Under the pieces are notes generated by a model that saw only the letters and a list, made by a program, of their open reading frames with translations, did not search any database and was not told the DNA's origin. This document shows positions 1 through 11,500 of a stretch of 52,313 nt of DNA, one piece after another; within the stretch, counting starts at the first letter, position 1; each line of letters starts with the position of its first letter. Where the stretch lies: positions 1 to 52,313 of the forward strand of contig NZ_JAFIFQ010000025.1 in the NCBI RefSeq assembly GCF_020831925.1, written 5' to 3'. The position numbers and the translations under genes were made by a program. The DNA is from Alkalimonas sp. GTDB taxonomy: Bacteria > Pseudomonadota > Gammaproteobacteria > Enterobacterales > Alteromonadaceae.

Positions 1-59
1 CTTTGCAAATGCTCGGCAGCAGAGAGTGCAGCCAAACGTTGTTTAAGAAGTGAATTCAA
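1..59 (-). CDS. Possible 5' end of an unidentified gene (cut by left edge)
   Basis: Reading leftward from a TTG at 59-57, 19 open codons run off the window edge (LNSLLKQRLAALSAAEHLQ, first residue read as Met). A GAGGAAGGA stretch lies about 7 bases upstream of the TTG, which is good Shine-Dalgarno spacing, and the same frame is closed by a stop a few codons further upstream. The composition is that of a helical protein start. Nineteen residues are too few to name a family. It lies in the same direction as and downstream of pssA, so co-transcription is possible. Confidence 0.3.
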   Translation of the reverse strand, partial: MNSLLKQRLAALSAAEHLQ

Positions 60-171
60 CAGATATCCTTCCTCAATTGAAGGCTCGTATTAAGGAGCGA
101 CAGCCATCTAACCTGCCGCTCACTGTACTTTGGAAACACGCCTGGAACAAGGTATCTCAGGCAGTAAAATG

Positions 172-1005
172 TTACTTTTGTTCCTGTTTTACTTGTTCGG
201 CCGGCTCATCCTGATTCGCCTTTGTTTTTGGCTCTTCAAAATCAGCAGGCGTAACATCGCCCACCACATGCTCCAACTTGAGCTTATTAACGCTGCGAAT
301 GGTGGTAACAGGGCCAGAGCAGGCATACAGCAGGAAAATCAGCAGCAGCATTTCAGCCGGCCTTGCTGCTATCACCACAAAAATCAGCACCACCAATAAA
401 ATGGTGACAAAAGATACTTTGTCACGCCAGTTCACATCTTTGAACGAGTGGTAGCGGAAGTTACTGACCATCAACAGGCCAGCCAGGATAGTCATAATAC
501 CAAGCAGGTAACCAAAGCCATTGCCATCCAGCTGGTAATAAGCGCCAGTCCAAACCAAACCTGCTATCAAGGCAGCCGCGGCCGGACTTGCTAGCCCCTG
601 AAAGAAGCGGCCATCCGTTACCGACAAATTGGCATTAAAGCGTGCCAACCGCAGCGCAGCACAAGCCACAAACAAGAAAGCCGCCAACCAGCCAAACTTA
701 CCGGTATCGGATAGCGCCCAATTGTACATCACCATGGCCGGTGCCATGCCAAAAGATAGCATATCAGCCATGCTGTCGTACTGAGCACCAAACTCACTCT
801 GGGTGTTGGTCAGCCGTGCCACCCGGCCATCCAGACCATCAAAAATCATCGCCACAAAAATGGCGATGGCAGCTGCTTCGAAGTGGCCATTCATCGATGA
901 GATAATGGCATAAAAGCCAGAAAATAAGCCGCCGGTGGTCAGCAGATTTGGTAGTAAATAGATACCCTTACGGGGCTGAGATTCAGTTTTCACAGGTTCA
1001 GTCAT
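172..1005 (-). CDS. pssA: CDP-diacylglycerol-serine O-phosphatidyltransferase
   Basis: An integral inner-membrane enzyme that joins CDP-diacylglycerol and L-serine to make phosphatidylserine, the precursor of phosphatidylethanolamine. The CDP-alcohol phosphotransferase signature is complete: D56, D59-G60, A63-R64, G73, D77 and D81 in DGLDGRVAR and FGAQYDSMAD. At least six hydrophobic segments follow, ending in a charged Glu/Lys/Gln-rich cytoplasmic tail after about residue 235. This is the Bacillus-type, multi-spanning PssA rather than the peripheral E. coli type. At 277 residues it is a normal length. It stands alone between the guaA terminator region and the left edge. Confidence 0.92.
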   Translation of the reverse strand: MTEPVKTESQPRKGIYLLPNLLTTGGLFSGFYAIISSMNGHFEAAAIAIFVAMIFDGLDGRVARLTNTQSEFGAQYDSMADMLSFGMAPAMVMYNWALSDTGKFGWLAAFLFVACAALRLARFNANLSVTDGRFFQGLASPAAAALIAGLVWTGAYYQLDGNGFGYLLGIMTILAGLLMVSNFRYHSFKDVNWRDKVSFVTILLVVLIFVVIAARPAEMLLLIFLLYACSGPVTTIRSVNKLKLEHVVGDVTPADFEEPKTKANQDEPAEQVKQEQK

Positions 1006-1148
1006 AAAATCCTGGTAGCAGAATAAACGAGAGATTGATGGCTGTTAATGTAGCACGGATCGGAAAAACGCAAAAGAAAAGCCGCTGGGGCGAGTGTCTG
1101 TTGCATAAAGTCGCAGCATTCGAACAGCTTAGGTGCCGATAATTACCT

Positions 1149-1241
1149 TCATAGCCCGCCCTCTACCAACGCTTTCACTTTAAAAGCCTTTTCAAAGTGG
1201 TCAAGCTCGTGTGTCTGGATCCACCAGGTAGCTGCTTCCAT
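1149..1241 (-). pseudogene. Short coding-like ORF or gene remnant downstream of guaA
   Basis: Just past the guaA terminator, a minus-strand frame encodes MEAATWWIQTHELDHFEKAF followed by KVKALVEGGL and a stop. The peptide-like composition continues about seven codons upstream of the ATG (NDDPQLL), but there is no ribosome-binding site or upstream start codon; further upstream the frame runs into the terminator. This suggests the tail of a decayed gene or an unrecognised micro-ORF. I recognise no family. The rest of 1006-1281 shows nothing else convincing. Confidence 0.2.
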
Positions 1242-1281
1242 CAGCAGCTGTGGGTCATCATTCTTATTCGCAAAGAATGCA

Positions 1282-1312
1282 TAAAAAAACCCCGGTATCA
1301 GAACCAGGGTTT
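1282..1312 (-). terminator. Intrinsic terminator of guaA
   Basis: On the minus strand AAACCCTGGT and ACCGGGGTTT form a 10-bp stem with one G-T pair and a six-base loop, followed directly by a run of seven T. It lies about 20 bases beyond the guaA stop codon. Confidence 0.85.
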
Positions 1313-1332
1313 GTGCTATCAACGATGGGGGT

Positions 1333-2910
1333 TTATTCCCATTCAATGGTCGCTGGTGGTTTGCCGCTGATGTCGTACACCACGCGGGAAATACCGTCGA
1401 TTTCATTGATAATACGGTTGGAGACCTTACCCAGCATATCGTATGGCAGGTGGGCCCAGTGGGCGGTCATAAAGTCGATGGTTTCAACGGCCCGCAGGGA
1501 AATCACCCAGTCGTACTTACGGGCGTCACCCATCACACCGACCGAGCGTACCGGCAGGAAGACAGCAAACGCCTGGCTGACTTTGTGGTACAGATCGGCT
1601 TTGTGCAGCTCTTCGATAAAAATCGCATCGGCACGGCGCAGCAGATCGCAGTACTCTTTTTTGATTTCACCCAGCACCCGCACACCAAGGCCCGGCCCCG
1701 GGAACGGATGACGGTACAGCATGTCGTAGGGCAGTCCCAGCTCCAGGCCGATTTTGCGTACTTCGTCTTTAAACAGTTCGCGCAAAGGCTCAACCAGGCC
1801 CATTTTCATATGCTCTGGCAAGCCACCGACATTGTGGTGCGATTTAATCACATGGGCTTTACCGGTTGCCGAGCCTGCCGATTCAATCACATCCGGGTAG
1901 ATAGTGCCTTGCGCCAACCAGCGGGCATTTTTCAGTTTCTGCGATTCTTCATCGAATACATCCACAAAGACCCGGCCAATGGTTTTACGCTTTTGCTCCG
2001 GATCGTTCTGACCGGCCAGTGCATCCAGGAAGCGATCTTCGGCGCTGACATGGATGATGTTCAGACCAAAGTGATTGCCAAACATATCCATCACCTGCCT
2101 GGCTTCGTTTAAACGCAGCAAGCCGTTATCAACAAAGACACAGGTCAGTTGCTCACCAATGGCACGGTGCAGCAACATGGCCGTGACAGAGCTATCCACA
2201 CCACCGGACAAGCCCAGGATCACTTGATCCTCGCCGACCTGCTCACGAATGCGCAAAATAGCATCTTCGATGATCGAAGCCGGGGTCCAGAGTTTTTCGC
2301 AGCAGCAGATATCGACCACGAAATGCTCCAGCATCCGCAGGCCCTGGCGGGTATGGGTCACTTCCGGGTGGAACTGTACACCGTAGAATTGGCGCGCTTC
2401 GTCGACCATGCCGGCATGCGGGCAAGTATCGGTGCGGGCTACGGTTTCAAAACCTGGTGGGATCTCAATCACTTTATCGCCATGGCTCATCCAGACATCA
2501 ACCAGTGCGGTGTTGCTGGCACTGATGTGATCTTCGATGTTGGCAAAAAGACGGTTTTTAGCAATCACTTCCACCTGGGCATAGCCAAACTCACGCATAT
2601 CGGAGCAGGATACTTTGCCACCCAGTTGTTCAGCCATGGTTTGCATGCCGTAACAGATGCCAAGGATAGGCACGCCGGCTTCAAACACATACTGCGGTGC
2701 CCGGGGTGAATCGGCCGCAGCGACACTTTCCGGGCCACCGGATAAAATAATACCGGTAGGGTTGAAGTCGCGGATTTGCTCTTCAGTAACGTCCCAGGCC
2801 CAAAGCTCGCAGTAAACACCGATTTCCCGGATGCGACGGGCGATTAACTGAGTGTACTGGGAACCAAAGTCCAGGATCAGAATACGATGCAGATGAATAT
2901 TTTTGCTCAT
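1333..2910 (-). CDS. guaA: GMP synthase, glutamine-hydrolysing
   Basis: Converts XMP to GMP using ATP and glutamine, the last step of guanine nucleotide synthesis in the cytoplasm. The N-terminal class I glutamine amidotransferase has its nucleophile C86 in GICYGMQ and the His-Glu of the triad in [10 protein letters not shown]. The ATP-pyrophosphatase domain carries the PP-loop [11 protein letters not shown] near residue 232. The C-terminal dimerisation domain ends in PPATIEWE, as in the family. The length of 525 residues is the same as in E. coli. It follows guaB by 75 bases, which contain a strong palindrome, and ends in an intrinsic terminator. Confidence 0.98.
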   Translation of the reverse strand: MSKNIHLHRILILDFGSQYTQLIARRIREIGVYCELWAWDVTEEQIRDFNPTGIILSGGPESVAAADSPRAPQYVFEAGVPILGICYGMQTMAEQLGGKVSCSDMREFGYAQVEVIAKNRLFANIEDHISASNTALVDVWMSHGDKVIEIPPGFETVARTDTCPHAGMVDEARQFYGVQFHPEVTHTRQGLRMLEHFVVDICCCEKLWTPASIIEDAILRIREQVGEDQVILGLSGGVDSSVTAMLLHRAIGEQLTCVFVDNGLLRLNEARQVMDMFGNHFGLNIIHVSAEDRFLDALAGQNDPEQKRKTIGRVFVDVFDEESQKLKNARWLAQGTIYPDVIESAGSATGKAHVIKSHHNVGGLPEHMKMGLVEPLRELFKDEVRKIGLELGLPYDMLYRHPFPGPGLGVRVLGEIKKEYCDLLRRADAIFIEELHKADLYHKVSQAFAVFLPVRSVGVMGDARKYDWVISLRAVETIDFMTAHWAHLPYDMLGKVSNRIINEIDGISRVVYDISGKPPATIEWE

Positions 2911-2944
2911 AGTGACCTTATCAATAGTGATCGTTGTAAAAGCA

Positions 2945-2971
2945 AGCGGCTGGCTTGTTAAGCCAGCCGCT
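2945..2971 (-). terminator. Perfect 12-bp hairpin between guaB and guaA
   Basis: AGCGGCTGGCTT and AAGCCAGCCGCT flank a three-base loop; on the minus strand the stem is followed by TGCTTTTAC. It could be an attenuating terminator or an RNA-processing or stabilising hairpin that sets the guaA to guaB ratio. The T tract is short, so full termination is doubtful. Confidence 0.5.
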
Positions 2972-2985
2972 GATAAGCGCAGCCC

Positions 2986-4532
<1,547 letters not shown>

Positions 4533-4592
4533 ACGATTTTTTACTTTTGTGTTAGAGTAAGGCGCAAAGCACAAGCAACCTCTGATATCGGC

Positions 4593-5927
4593 ATGCAAAA
4601 CAAAGACATCTACACCGTTTCCCGGTTAAACAGCGAAGTTCGCATGGTGCTGGAGCAGCAATTTCAGCGCATCTGGCTGCAAGGAGAGGTGTCAAACTTT
4701 GTTGCGGCCGCCTCAGGCCACTGGTATTTTTCGCTCAAAGACAGCGGTGCTCAGGTCAAAGTCGCCATGTTTCGCCAGAGCAACCGCATGGCCAGTATTA
4801 AACCACAGAATGGCCAGCAGGTGCTGATTAAAGCCCGCATCAGTGTGTACGAGCCGCGCGGCGAATACCAGTTGTTAGCAGAATTGCTGGAAGATGCCGG
4901 CAGTGGTGCTTTGCAGCTGCAGTTTGAGCAGCTTAAAGCCCGGCTATTGGCAGAGGGCTTACTGGCCAGCGAACGCAAGCGGCCCTTGCCAGCCATGATC
5001 CAACGCTTAGGGGTAGTCACCTCCCCGACCGGCGCGGCAATCCGCGATATTCTTACGGTGCTTAAACGCCGGGCACCGGGGATACAGGTCATTATTTATC
5101 CCAGCCTGGTGCAAGGTGCCAGCGCTGCCGGACAGTTGTGCCAGGCACTGCGCCAGGCTTACCAGCGTAATGAAGTGGATGCCATTATTATTGGCCGTGG
5201 CGGTGGCTCGCTGGAAGATCTGTGGTGCTTTAACGATGAGCAACTGGCCCGGCTGATTGCAAAAAGCCCGGTGCCTATTGTTAGCGCCGTTGGTCATGAG
5301 ATTGATGTCACCATCAGTGATTTTGTGGCCGATATCCGCGCTGCCACCCCATCGGCCGCCGCCGAGCTGGTTTCCAGCGATCAGTTGCATTTGCTGGAGC
5401 GGCTGCAGCGACTGCAGCGGGCTTTGGTGCAGGCGCAGCACCAGCAGCTGCAGCGTTTTTCGCCCAAAGTAGCGCAACTCACCCAGCGACTGCAGGCCAG
5501 GCACCCTTCGAGGCAACTGCAGCAGCAACAACAGCGGTTGGACGAGCTTACCACCCAACTGCAGCGCCGCCTGCAACAACGTTTGCAGCAACTGACCCTG
5601 CAGCAGGCCAGTCTAGGCCGTCAGCTCAGTGCGTTATCGCCAGCCAAAAAGCTGCAGCAGCATCAGCAGCAACTGACGCAGCAACAACGCCTGCTTGGCC
5701 GCGCCATGCAACAGCATCTGCAACAGCAGCAACAGCGCTGGCAATTGCTATTGGCCCGGCTGGATACGGTCAGTCCGCTCGCTACCCTGGCGCGGGGCTA
5801 CAGCATCAGTTTTGATGAACAGCATAAAGTGCTGACGGCTAGCAGCCAGTTAGAAGAAGGCCAGCTGGTTCACACCAAACTGGCCGAAGGATCTTTTGTG
5901 GCAGCAGTGACCGCTATCGAGCGCTAA
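4593..5927 (+). CDS. xseA: Exodeoxyribonuclease VII large subunit
   Basis: Catalytic large subunit of exonuclease VII, which with XseB degrades single-stranded DNA from both ends. The N-terminal OB-fold (IYTVSRLNSEVRMVLE, then WLQGEVSNF) is followed by the nuclease core with RGGGS, CFNDE and SAVGHEIDVTISDFVAD. A long glutamine-rich coiled coil follows, then the C-terminal segment TLARGYSIS. The start MQNKDIYTV is preferred because a longer upstream reading frame adds about 40 residues that do not look like the family. Product 444 residues. xseB is not in the window. The stop overlaps the convergent amidohydrolase stop by 4 bases. Confidence 0.95.
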   Translation: MQNKDIYTVSRLNSEVRMVLEQQFQRIWLQGEVSNFVAAASGHWYFSLKDSGAQVKVAMFRQSNRMASIKPQNGQQVLIKARISVYEPRGEYQLLAELLEDAGSGALQLQFEQLKARLLAEGLLASERKRPLPAMIQRLGVVTSPTGAAIRDILTVLKRRAPGIQVIIYPSLVQGASAAGQLCQALRQAYQRNEVDAIIIGRGGGSLEDLWCFNDEQLARLIAKSPVPIVSAVGHEIDVTISDFVADIRAATPSAAAELVSSDQLHLLERLQRLQRALVQAQHQQLQRFSPKVAQLTQRLQARHPSRQLQQQQQRLDELTTQLQRRLQQRLQQLTLQQASLGRQLSALSPAKKLQQHQQQLTQQQRLLGRAMQQHLQQQQQRWQLLLARLDTVSPLATLARGYSISFDEQHKVLTASSQLEEGQLVHTKLAEGSFVAAVTAIER

Positions 5928-7147
5928 TGCGCTTCGGTACTGACCAACTGACCATTGATAATGACCTGGCTGACCTGAGTGGTGTACTCAAAAGGATCGC
6001 CGGTATAGAGCACCAGATCGGCATCTTTTCCCACCGCAATAGAGCCCACCCGCTCGTCAATGCCTAAGATACGGGCAGCATCAATGGTAATCGACGCCAG
6101 TGCTACCTCATAAGGCAGACCGTAGGCGGCAGCCATAGCCGCTTCCCATAGCACCACCCGGGTTTTCGGTACATAACGCTCGTAACCACTTTGCAGCGCA
6201 AAAGGAATCCCCGCCTGGTGCAACTTTTGCGCGGTGGTGAAGCTGGCATTTTCCAGCTCACCAAACTGCCGGGCCATGGTCGGATGCAAAATCACCGGCA
6301 CCTGCGCCGCTTTGATGGCATCCAGCATTAAATAAGCTTCAGCGGCACCATCCAGCACGATACGAATACCAAACTCCTCGGCAATCCGAAGGGCCGATTG
6401 CATATCCTGTTCCCGATAAGCGGTGATCAGCAAAGGTGTGCTGCCATCCAGCACGCCAACCAGGGCTTCCAGCTCCAGATCGCGACTCGGCGCTTTGCCT
6501 TCCTCCGCTTGCTGCTGCTTTTGCTGATACTCTTGCGCCTTAATCAATTGCTGTCGCAGCATGGCAATTTGCTTGGAGCGGGTGCCCGGACTGCGGTTTT
6601 CGGCGCCGAAGGCACCTGGACCAAGCTGAGCCGCAATCATCGCCAGTGGCTGCATCATGCCATCATCGACATGATTGCCGTGGCTTTTACGCACCATGGT
6701 CTGGCCGGAAATCAATGCACCCGGGCCGTGACCGGTATGAAAGGTAGTCACGCCAAGGCTGCGCACCCAGTCCACCAGACGCTCGCGGGAGTTAAAGGCA
6801 TCCAGGGCGCGCAATTGCGGTTGCATGGCGGCCGAGGTTTCCAGTTGATCCTGATCGTGCGGCTGGTTTAGATAGCCGGCCAGGCCAACCACAGTACGGG
6901 CATCAATCAGGCCTGGGGTAACTACCGCCGCTTGCAATGTCTTAGCTCCGGCGGGCAAACGCAGCTGTCCCTGACGGCCAACCTGGCGTATTTTGCCATC
7001 TTCGACCACAATAACGCCTGCTTCAATCACCGGGCCGGCCTGGGTATAGATCCGCTCGGCCAGCACCACCAGCGTTTCTGCCTGAAGGTGAGCAGACAAC
7101 AGGCTCAGACCCAGCAAGTAACTTGTTTTTTTCAATGCGCTTTTCAT
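5924..7147 (-). CDS. Secreted amidohydrolase-like protein lacking metal ligands (predicted pseudoenzyme)
   Basis: Paralogue of the gene just upstream, with the amidohydrolase fold: N-terminal beta-sandwich strands, VVTPGLIDA at the start of the barrel, and the C-terminal VGSIAVGKDADLVLYTGDP that closes the family. A signal peptide (MKSALKKTSYLLGLSLLSAHLQA) predicts export. The usual HxH metal site after strand 1 reads A-R-T (83-85). The His at the next active position is replaced (VLDGAAEAY at 265-272), and the HTDDP motif of the partner aligns with GYERYV. All recognisable zinc ligands are therefore gone while the frame and fold are intact. It overlaps its partner by ATGA, so the two are probably translationally coupled. 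It may be regulatory or substrate-binding. Confidence 0.8.
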   Translation of the reverse strand: MKSALKKTSYLLGLSLLSAHLQAETLVVLAERIYTQAGPVIEAGVIVVEDGKIRQVGRQGQLRLPAGAKTLQAAVVTPGLIDARTVVGLAGYLNQPHDQDQLETSAAMQPQLRALDAFNSRERLVDWVRSLGVTTFHTGHGPGALISGQTMVRKSHGNHVDDGMMQPLAMIAAQLGPGAFGAENRSPGTRSKQIAMLRQQLIKAQEYQQKQQQAEEGKAPSRDLELEALVGVLDGSTPLLITAYREQDMQSALRIAEEFGIRIVLDGAAEAYLMLDAIKAAQVPVILHPTMARQFGELENASFTTAQKLHQAGIPFALQSGYERYVPKTRVVLWEAAMAAAYGLPYEVALASITIDAARILGIDERVGSIAVGKDADLVLYTGDPFEYTTQVSQVIINGQLVSTEAH

Positions 7148-8421
7148 TGAGCCGCCTCCAGTTGCAGTACGTCACTGGCAACCTGATCGCGACCAGCCCC
7201 ATAGCCGCCGGTGGCAAAGAGTGCCTGCTCAGGATCCGCTAAATCAAACACTTTCTCACCCTCAACCCAGGTTTGCTCCACCCGGGTATAGACACTTAAT
7301 GGATCGCCGCTCAGCACAATGAAATCAGCGTCTTTGCCAACCGTCAGGCTGCCTACTCTATCTTGCAAGTCCAGCATTTTGGCGCCATTTAACGTGACTG
7401 AGCGTAGCGCTGTCTCTCTGTCCAGGCCAAATCGTACGCCCATAGCAGCAGAGCGCAGGAATAAACGCGAATCGGTAATAGGATCATCGGTATGATAGGC
7501 CAGCAAGACCCCTGCATCGGCTAATACCTTGCCGTTATCCGGCAGTAAGTTCATCACTTCCAACTTGCCGCCAGGGCTATCGATATGAATGATGGAAGCC
7601 GCTACGCCAGCTTTAGCAATCGCATCAGCAACTAAAGCGCCCTCACTGACATGATGCAACACCACCCGGAAGTTAAACTCATCCGCCAGCCGTAAAACGG
7701 TCAGTACGTCGTCGTGGCGATGGGTGTGATGGTGCACGATGCGCTCACCGGCGAACACTTCGCACAAGGCATCGTGACCGATATTACGCGGTGGCGGTGT
7801 ATCGCTGTCTTTTTTATCGCAGTATTCTTTGGCCGCCACCAATTGGGCGCGCATCAAAGCCGCCGCTTTGCCCCGAGTGCCAGGAAAAGGCGAGGCGCGC
7901 AGTGGGTTGGTACCATTTGCCATTTTGATGCCCCCCGCCATCGCCCCCGACTCTGTACGAATGGCCAGGGCTTCGACAGTGCTGGCATTGCGTAATTTCA
8001 GATAGTTGGTCTGGCCGCTCAGCAGATGGCCGGAGCCCGGCATCACATTGACGGTGGTAATGCCACCGGCTTTGGCTTTCATCAAGCCGGCATGGCGACT
8101 GTTGATGGAATCGAGCGCCCGAACATCGGCCTGAATGGGTGCGCTGCTATCGGCACCGGCCACCTGACCAATATGAGAGTGGGTATCGACCAGACCGGGC
8201 ATAATGACTTTGCCATCCATACGATGCACAGTGGCAGCAGCCGGGATCGGTACATTGGCACCAATGGCACGAATGCGGCCATCTTGCACCAACAAAGTGC
8301 CATTTGAAATAGCGGGACCATCGATAGGCAGTAAGGTGGCGCCAACAAAGGCTTGTGGCCCTGGTTGGGCATGCAGCGAACCGGCCAGGCAGCCAAGCAG
8401 CAGTACGACACTTTTTCGCAT
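7144..8421 (-). CDS. Secreted metal-dependent amidohydrolase
   Basis: Imidazolonepropionase/dipeptidase-like member of the amidohydrolase superfamily; the substrate is unknown. Signal peptide MRKSVVLLLGCLAGSLHA. Metal ligands are recognisable: H81 and H83 in GLVDTHSHIG, a histidine cluster HHHTHRHDD at 230-238, H256-H257 in VVLHHVSE, and the catalytic Asp in AYHTDDP (312-313). The family closing motif VGSLTVGKDADFIVLSGDP is near 357-374. At 425 residues it is a normal length. AAGG precedes the ATG at good distance. It is first gene of the pair with the degenerate paralogue. Confidence 0.88.
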   Translation of the reverse strand: MRKSVVLLLGCLAGSLHAQPGPQAFVGATLLPIDGPAISNGTLLVQDGRIRAIGANVPIPAAATVHRMDGKVIMPGLVDTHSHIGQVAGADSSAPIQADVRALDSINSRHAGLMKAKAGGITTVNVMPGSGHLLSGQTNYLKLRNASTVEALAIRTESGAMAGGIKMANGTNPLRASPFPGTRGKAAALMRAQLVAAKEYCDKKDSDTPPPRNIGHDALCEVFAGERIVHHHTHRHDDVLTVLRLADEFNFRVVLHHVSEGALVADAIAKAGVAASIIHIDSPGGKLEVMNLLPDNGKVLADAGVLLAYHTDDPITDSRLFLRSAAMGVRFGLDRETALRSVTLNGAKMLDLQDRVGSLTVGKDADFIVLSGDPLSVYTRVEQTWVEGEKVFDLADPEQALFATGGYGAGRDQVASDVLQLEAAQ

Positions 8422-8525
8422 GAAACAGGCCTTTTATTAGTATAAGAGGGTTCAGCATAAGCAGGGAGCTGGGTGGGCACAAGCAGCATCTATCCTGAAA
8501 ACGGAGCGGGGTATCGCAAAAGCAG

Positions 8526-8549
8526 AGCGGGCAGCACAAGCTGCCCGCT
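8526..8549 (-). terminator. Probable terminator of the RND pump operon
   Basis: AGCGGGCAGC and GCTGCCCGCT pair perfectly around a 4-base loop, only 5 bases past the pump gene stop. The following minus-strand sequence CTGCTTTTGCG is only modestly T-rich. Confidence 0.5.
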
Positions 8550-8554
8550 TCATG

Positions 8555-11500
8555 TTAGGCTTCGTAGGCAGCCGGACTGCCAAACAGCCGGCGTTTGAGC
8601 GCCCTGAAGGGACGTTTCACATCCTCCAGAATCAGGTACAGGCAAGGCACCAGCACCAGCGTAATTAAGGTGGCAAACAGCACCGCAAAGCTTAAGGATA
8701 CCGCCATTGGGATCACAAACTGTGCTTGCAGGCTGGTTTCAAACATAATCGGTACCAGACCAAAAAAGGTAGTCAGTGAGGTCAACAAAATGGCGCGAAA
8801 ACGCATTTTACCGGCCCGTACCACCGAGTCTGCCAGTGATAAACCTTCTCGCCTCGACTGATTGACGTAATCCGTCAGTACCAAACTGTCGTTGATCACC
8901 ACCCCGGCGGCAGCAATCATGCCAAAGAAGGAAAACAGCGACAAATTCATCCCCAGCACAAAGTGCGCCAGCACGGCTCCAATCATGCCAAAAGGAATTA
9001 CCGACATGACGATCAAGGGCTGGCTGTAGCTTTTCAGCGGAATGGCCAACAAAATATAGACCATCAGCAAGCCAGCAATCATATACAGGAACATCTGATC
9101 GCGCTGACGCTGTTGTTCTTCAATCTGGCCGCCCAGCTCCGTCCGTACGCCAGGGAAGCGCTCTAACAATTCTGGCATGACTTCAGAGCGAACCAGCCGC
9201 ACCACCTCAGACGTAGTAACCTGGGCTTGATCAACATTGGCTGACACCCGCACCGTGCGAAAACCATTCTCACGGTTAATACGGGAAATCCCGGGTGTTT
9301 CGACCAGTTCAGCGACATCACCAAGCAACACAAAATCACCGGATGGCAAGCGAACCTTGCTGTAATCCAATGCCGCGATTTGCTCGCGTTGCAAGCGTGG
9401 GTAACGCACCATCACCCGCACTTCGTCGCCATCACGGATCATGCGCTGCGCTTCCAGGCCGTAAAAACCAGAGCCAACCTGCGCAGCTAAATCGGCCGGC
9501 GTTAAGCCCAGCTGATAGGCCACCGGCTTTAACTGCAAATTCAGTTCTTTGCCGGCAGAGTCAATGGTTGAGCTCAGATCAAACACACCTGGGATTTTAG
9601 CCAAATCGGCAATCAAAGCCAGGCCCGCCTGATTGAGCTGGTCGATGTCGCGGCCAAACAAGCGGTATTCCAAATTGTTCTGTCCGCCCATGGTCATTAC
9701 ATCATCCTGCACCCGAATCAACCGTACCCCAGGCAGCTCCGGCATGTTCTCGCGCCAGCGCCGCGATAAGGTAAATGCATTGAAAGGCCGCTCATCCTCA
9801 GCCACCAGAGTAACCACTACCTGACCGCTGGTTTGGCTGTTTAAAAAGGCAAACACATCACTGATTAATGGCTTACCGGTTTCTTCCCGTACCCGCTCTT
9901 CCTGCTGATAAATCATGGCTTCAATGGCCAGCAAGCTTTCCAGCGTTTGCTGCTCGGAGGCGTTTTGGTGCATTTCAAAGCGGATTTGCGGATAATCGTG
10001 TGGTACCGGCGGCATCATCACCACCCTCAGATGATTCGACGCCATCAGGGCAATACTGACCATCAATAAGGCGACAAAGGCCGCCAAAGTGGCGTAACGA
10101 TGGCTGATGCAGCGCTGTAAGAAAGGCTGATAGCGTTGTTCAATAAAGTATTGGAAGCGCTGCTGGAAGCGGCTACGCCAATGCTCTTTGCCCAACGGCT
10201 TAATTTTACTGTGCGCCAAATGCGCCGGTAAAATCAGTTTGGATTCAATCAGGCTAAAGATCAGACAGAGCACCACAACGATGGAAATATTTCGAAATTC
10301 ATTCGACTCCATGCCCTGTGCAAACATAAAGGGCGCAAACACTGCGATGGTGGTCAAGACACCAAAGGTCGCAGGTGTGGCTACCCGGCGGGCTCCACGT
10401 ACGATGTTATCGACACTATGGCCTTTTTGCTCTGTCTCGTGATAAGCGCTCTCTCCTATCACAATGGCATCATCCACCACGATACCCAGCACCATAATAA
10501 AGGCGAACAAAGTAACAATATTGATGGTGACACCAGCGAATGGCATCAGCCAGATAGCTCCTAAAAAAGCAATCGGCAAGCCCAGCATCACCCAGAACGC
10601 CACTTTTACGCGCAAGAACAGCATCAGCATCAAAAATACCAGCACCGATCCCTGCAACAGGTTGCTCCACATCATGTTGAGACGACCATTCAGGTAATAG
10701 GTCATATCGACCAGCGCATCCAACTGATACCCTTCCGGCAATTGTGCATTTTTAAAGGCAATGTACTGATGCACACTACGAGCCACATCCGGTAAGGATT
10801 GTGAGCTGGAAGCCTCTATCTGCAAGAAGGCAGCATTACGGCCATTGCTGCGCATATAATTGACCCGCTCCTCGAAACCATCGTGGATGCTGGCAATCTC
10901 CCCCAACAACACCCGCTCGCCCTGAGGTCCCAAAATGACCGGAATACGAGCAAATTCATCCGCCCTGTAAGCACGCTGCTCTGAGCGGATGGTAATCATG
11001 CCGGACTCACTGCGAATCATACCTGCCGACAGGTTATCGGAATAATTGCGAATGGAACGGCTAACATCCTGCAAGCTCAGATTGTAACGCTGCAGCGTTT
11101 CCGGGGCGATCTCCACCGCAACTTCCCAGGCCGGCATTGAGTTGAAATTAACAAAGTTGATCTGATCCAGCAGCAACAGCTCGTTTTGGATTTCACGCCC
11201 CAGCGCTTTTAGCTCCAGTGAATCCTCACTGCCGGTCAGCACCAGCTCGACCGCCTGCTGACGCCACTCCACCTGGTAAATAGTCAGCGGTTCCATGCCG
11301 GCCGGGAAAGTACCTATGGAGTCAACCCGCAGCTTGATTTGATCCAAGCGGCTGCTGATATCTTCACCGACTTCCAACTCAACACTGATGCGCCCGGCTC
11401 CGCGCCAGGCAAAACTGCGTACCCGTTTGATCCCTTCGATATCTTGCAAGGCCTCTTCGATTTTGATCAGGATGCCTTCTTCTATTTCCTGAGGCGCTGC

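Noticed and set aside
1450-2112. 220-codon open frame on the plus strand inside guaA
   Set aside because: Antisense shadow of a highly conserved gene; the translation has no family features and there is no ribosome site.
5007-5591. 194-codon Leu/Gln-rich minus-strand frame inside xseA
   Set aside because: It mirrors the CAG-rich coiled coil of xseA, which produces long open antisense frames.
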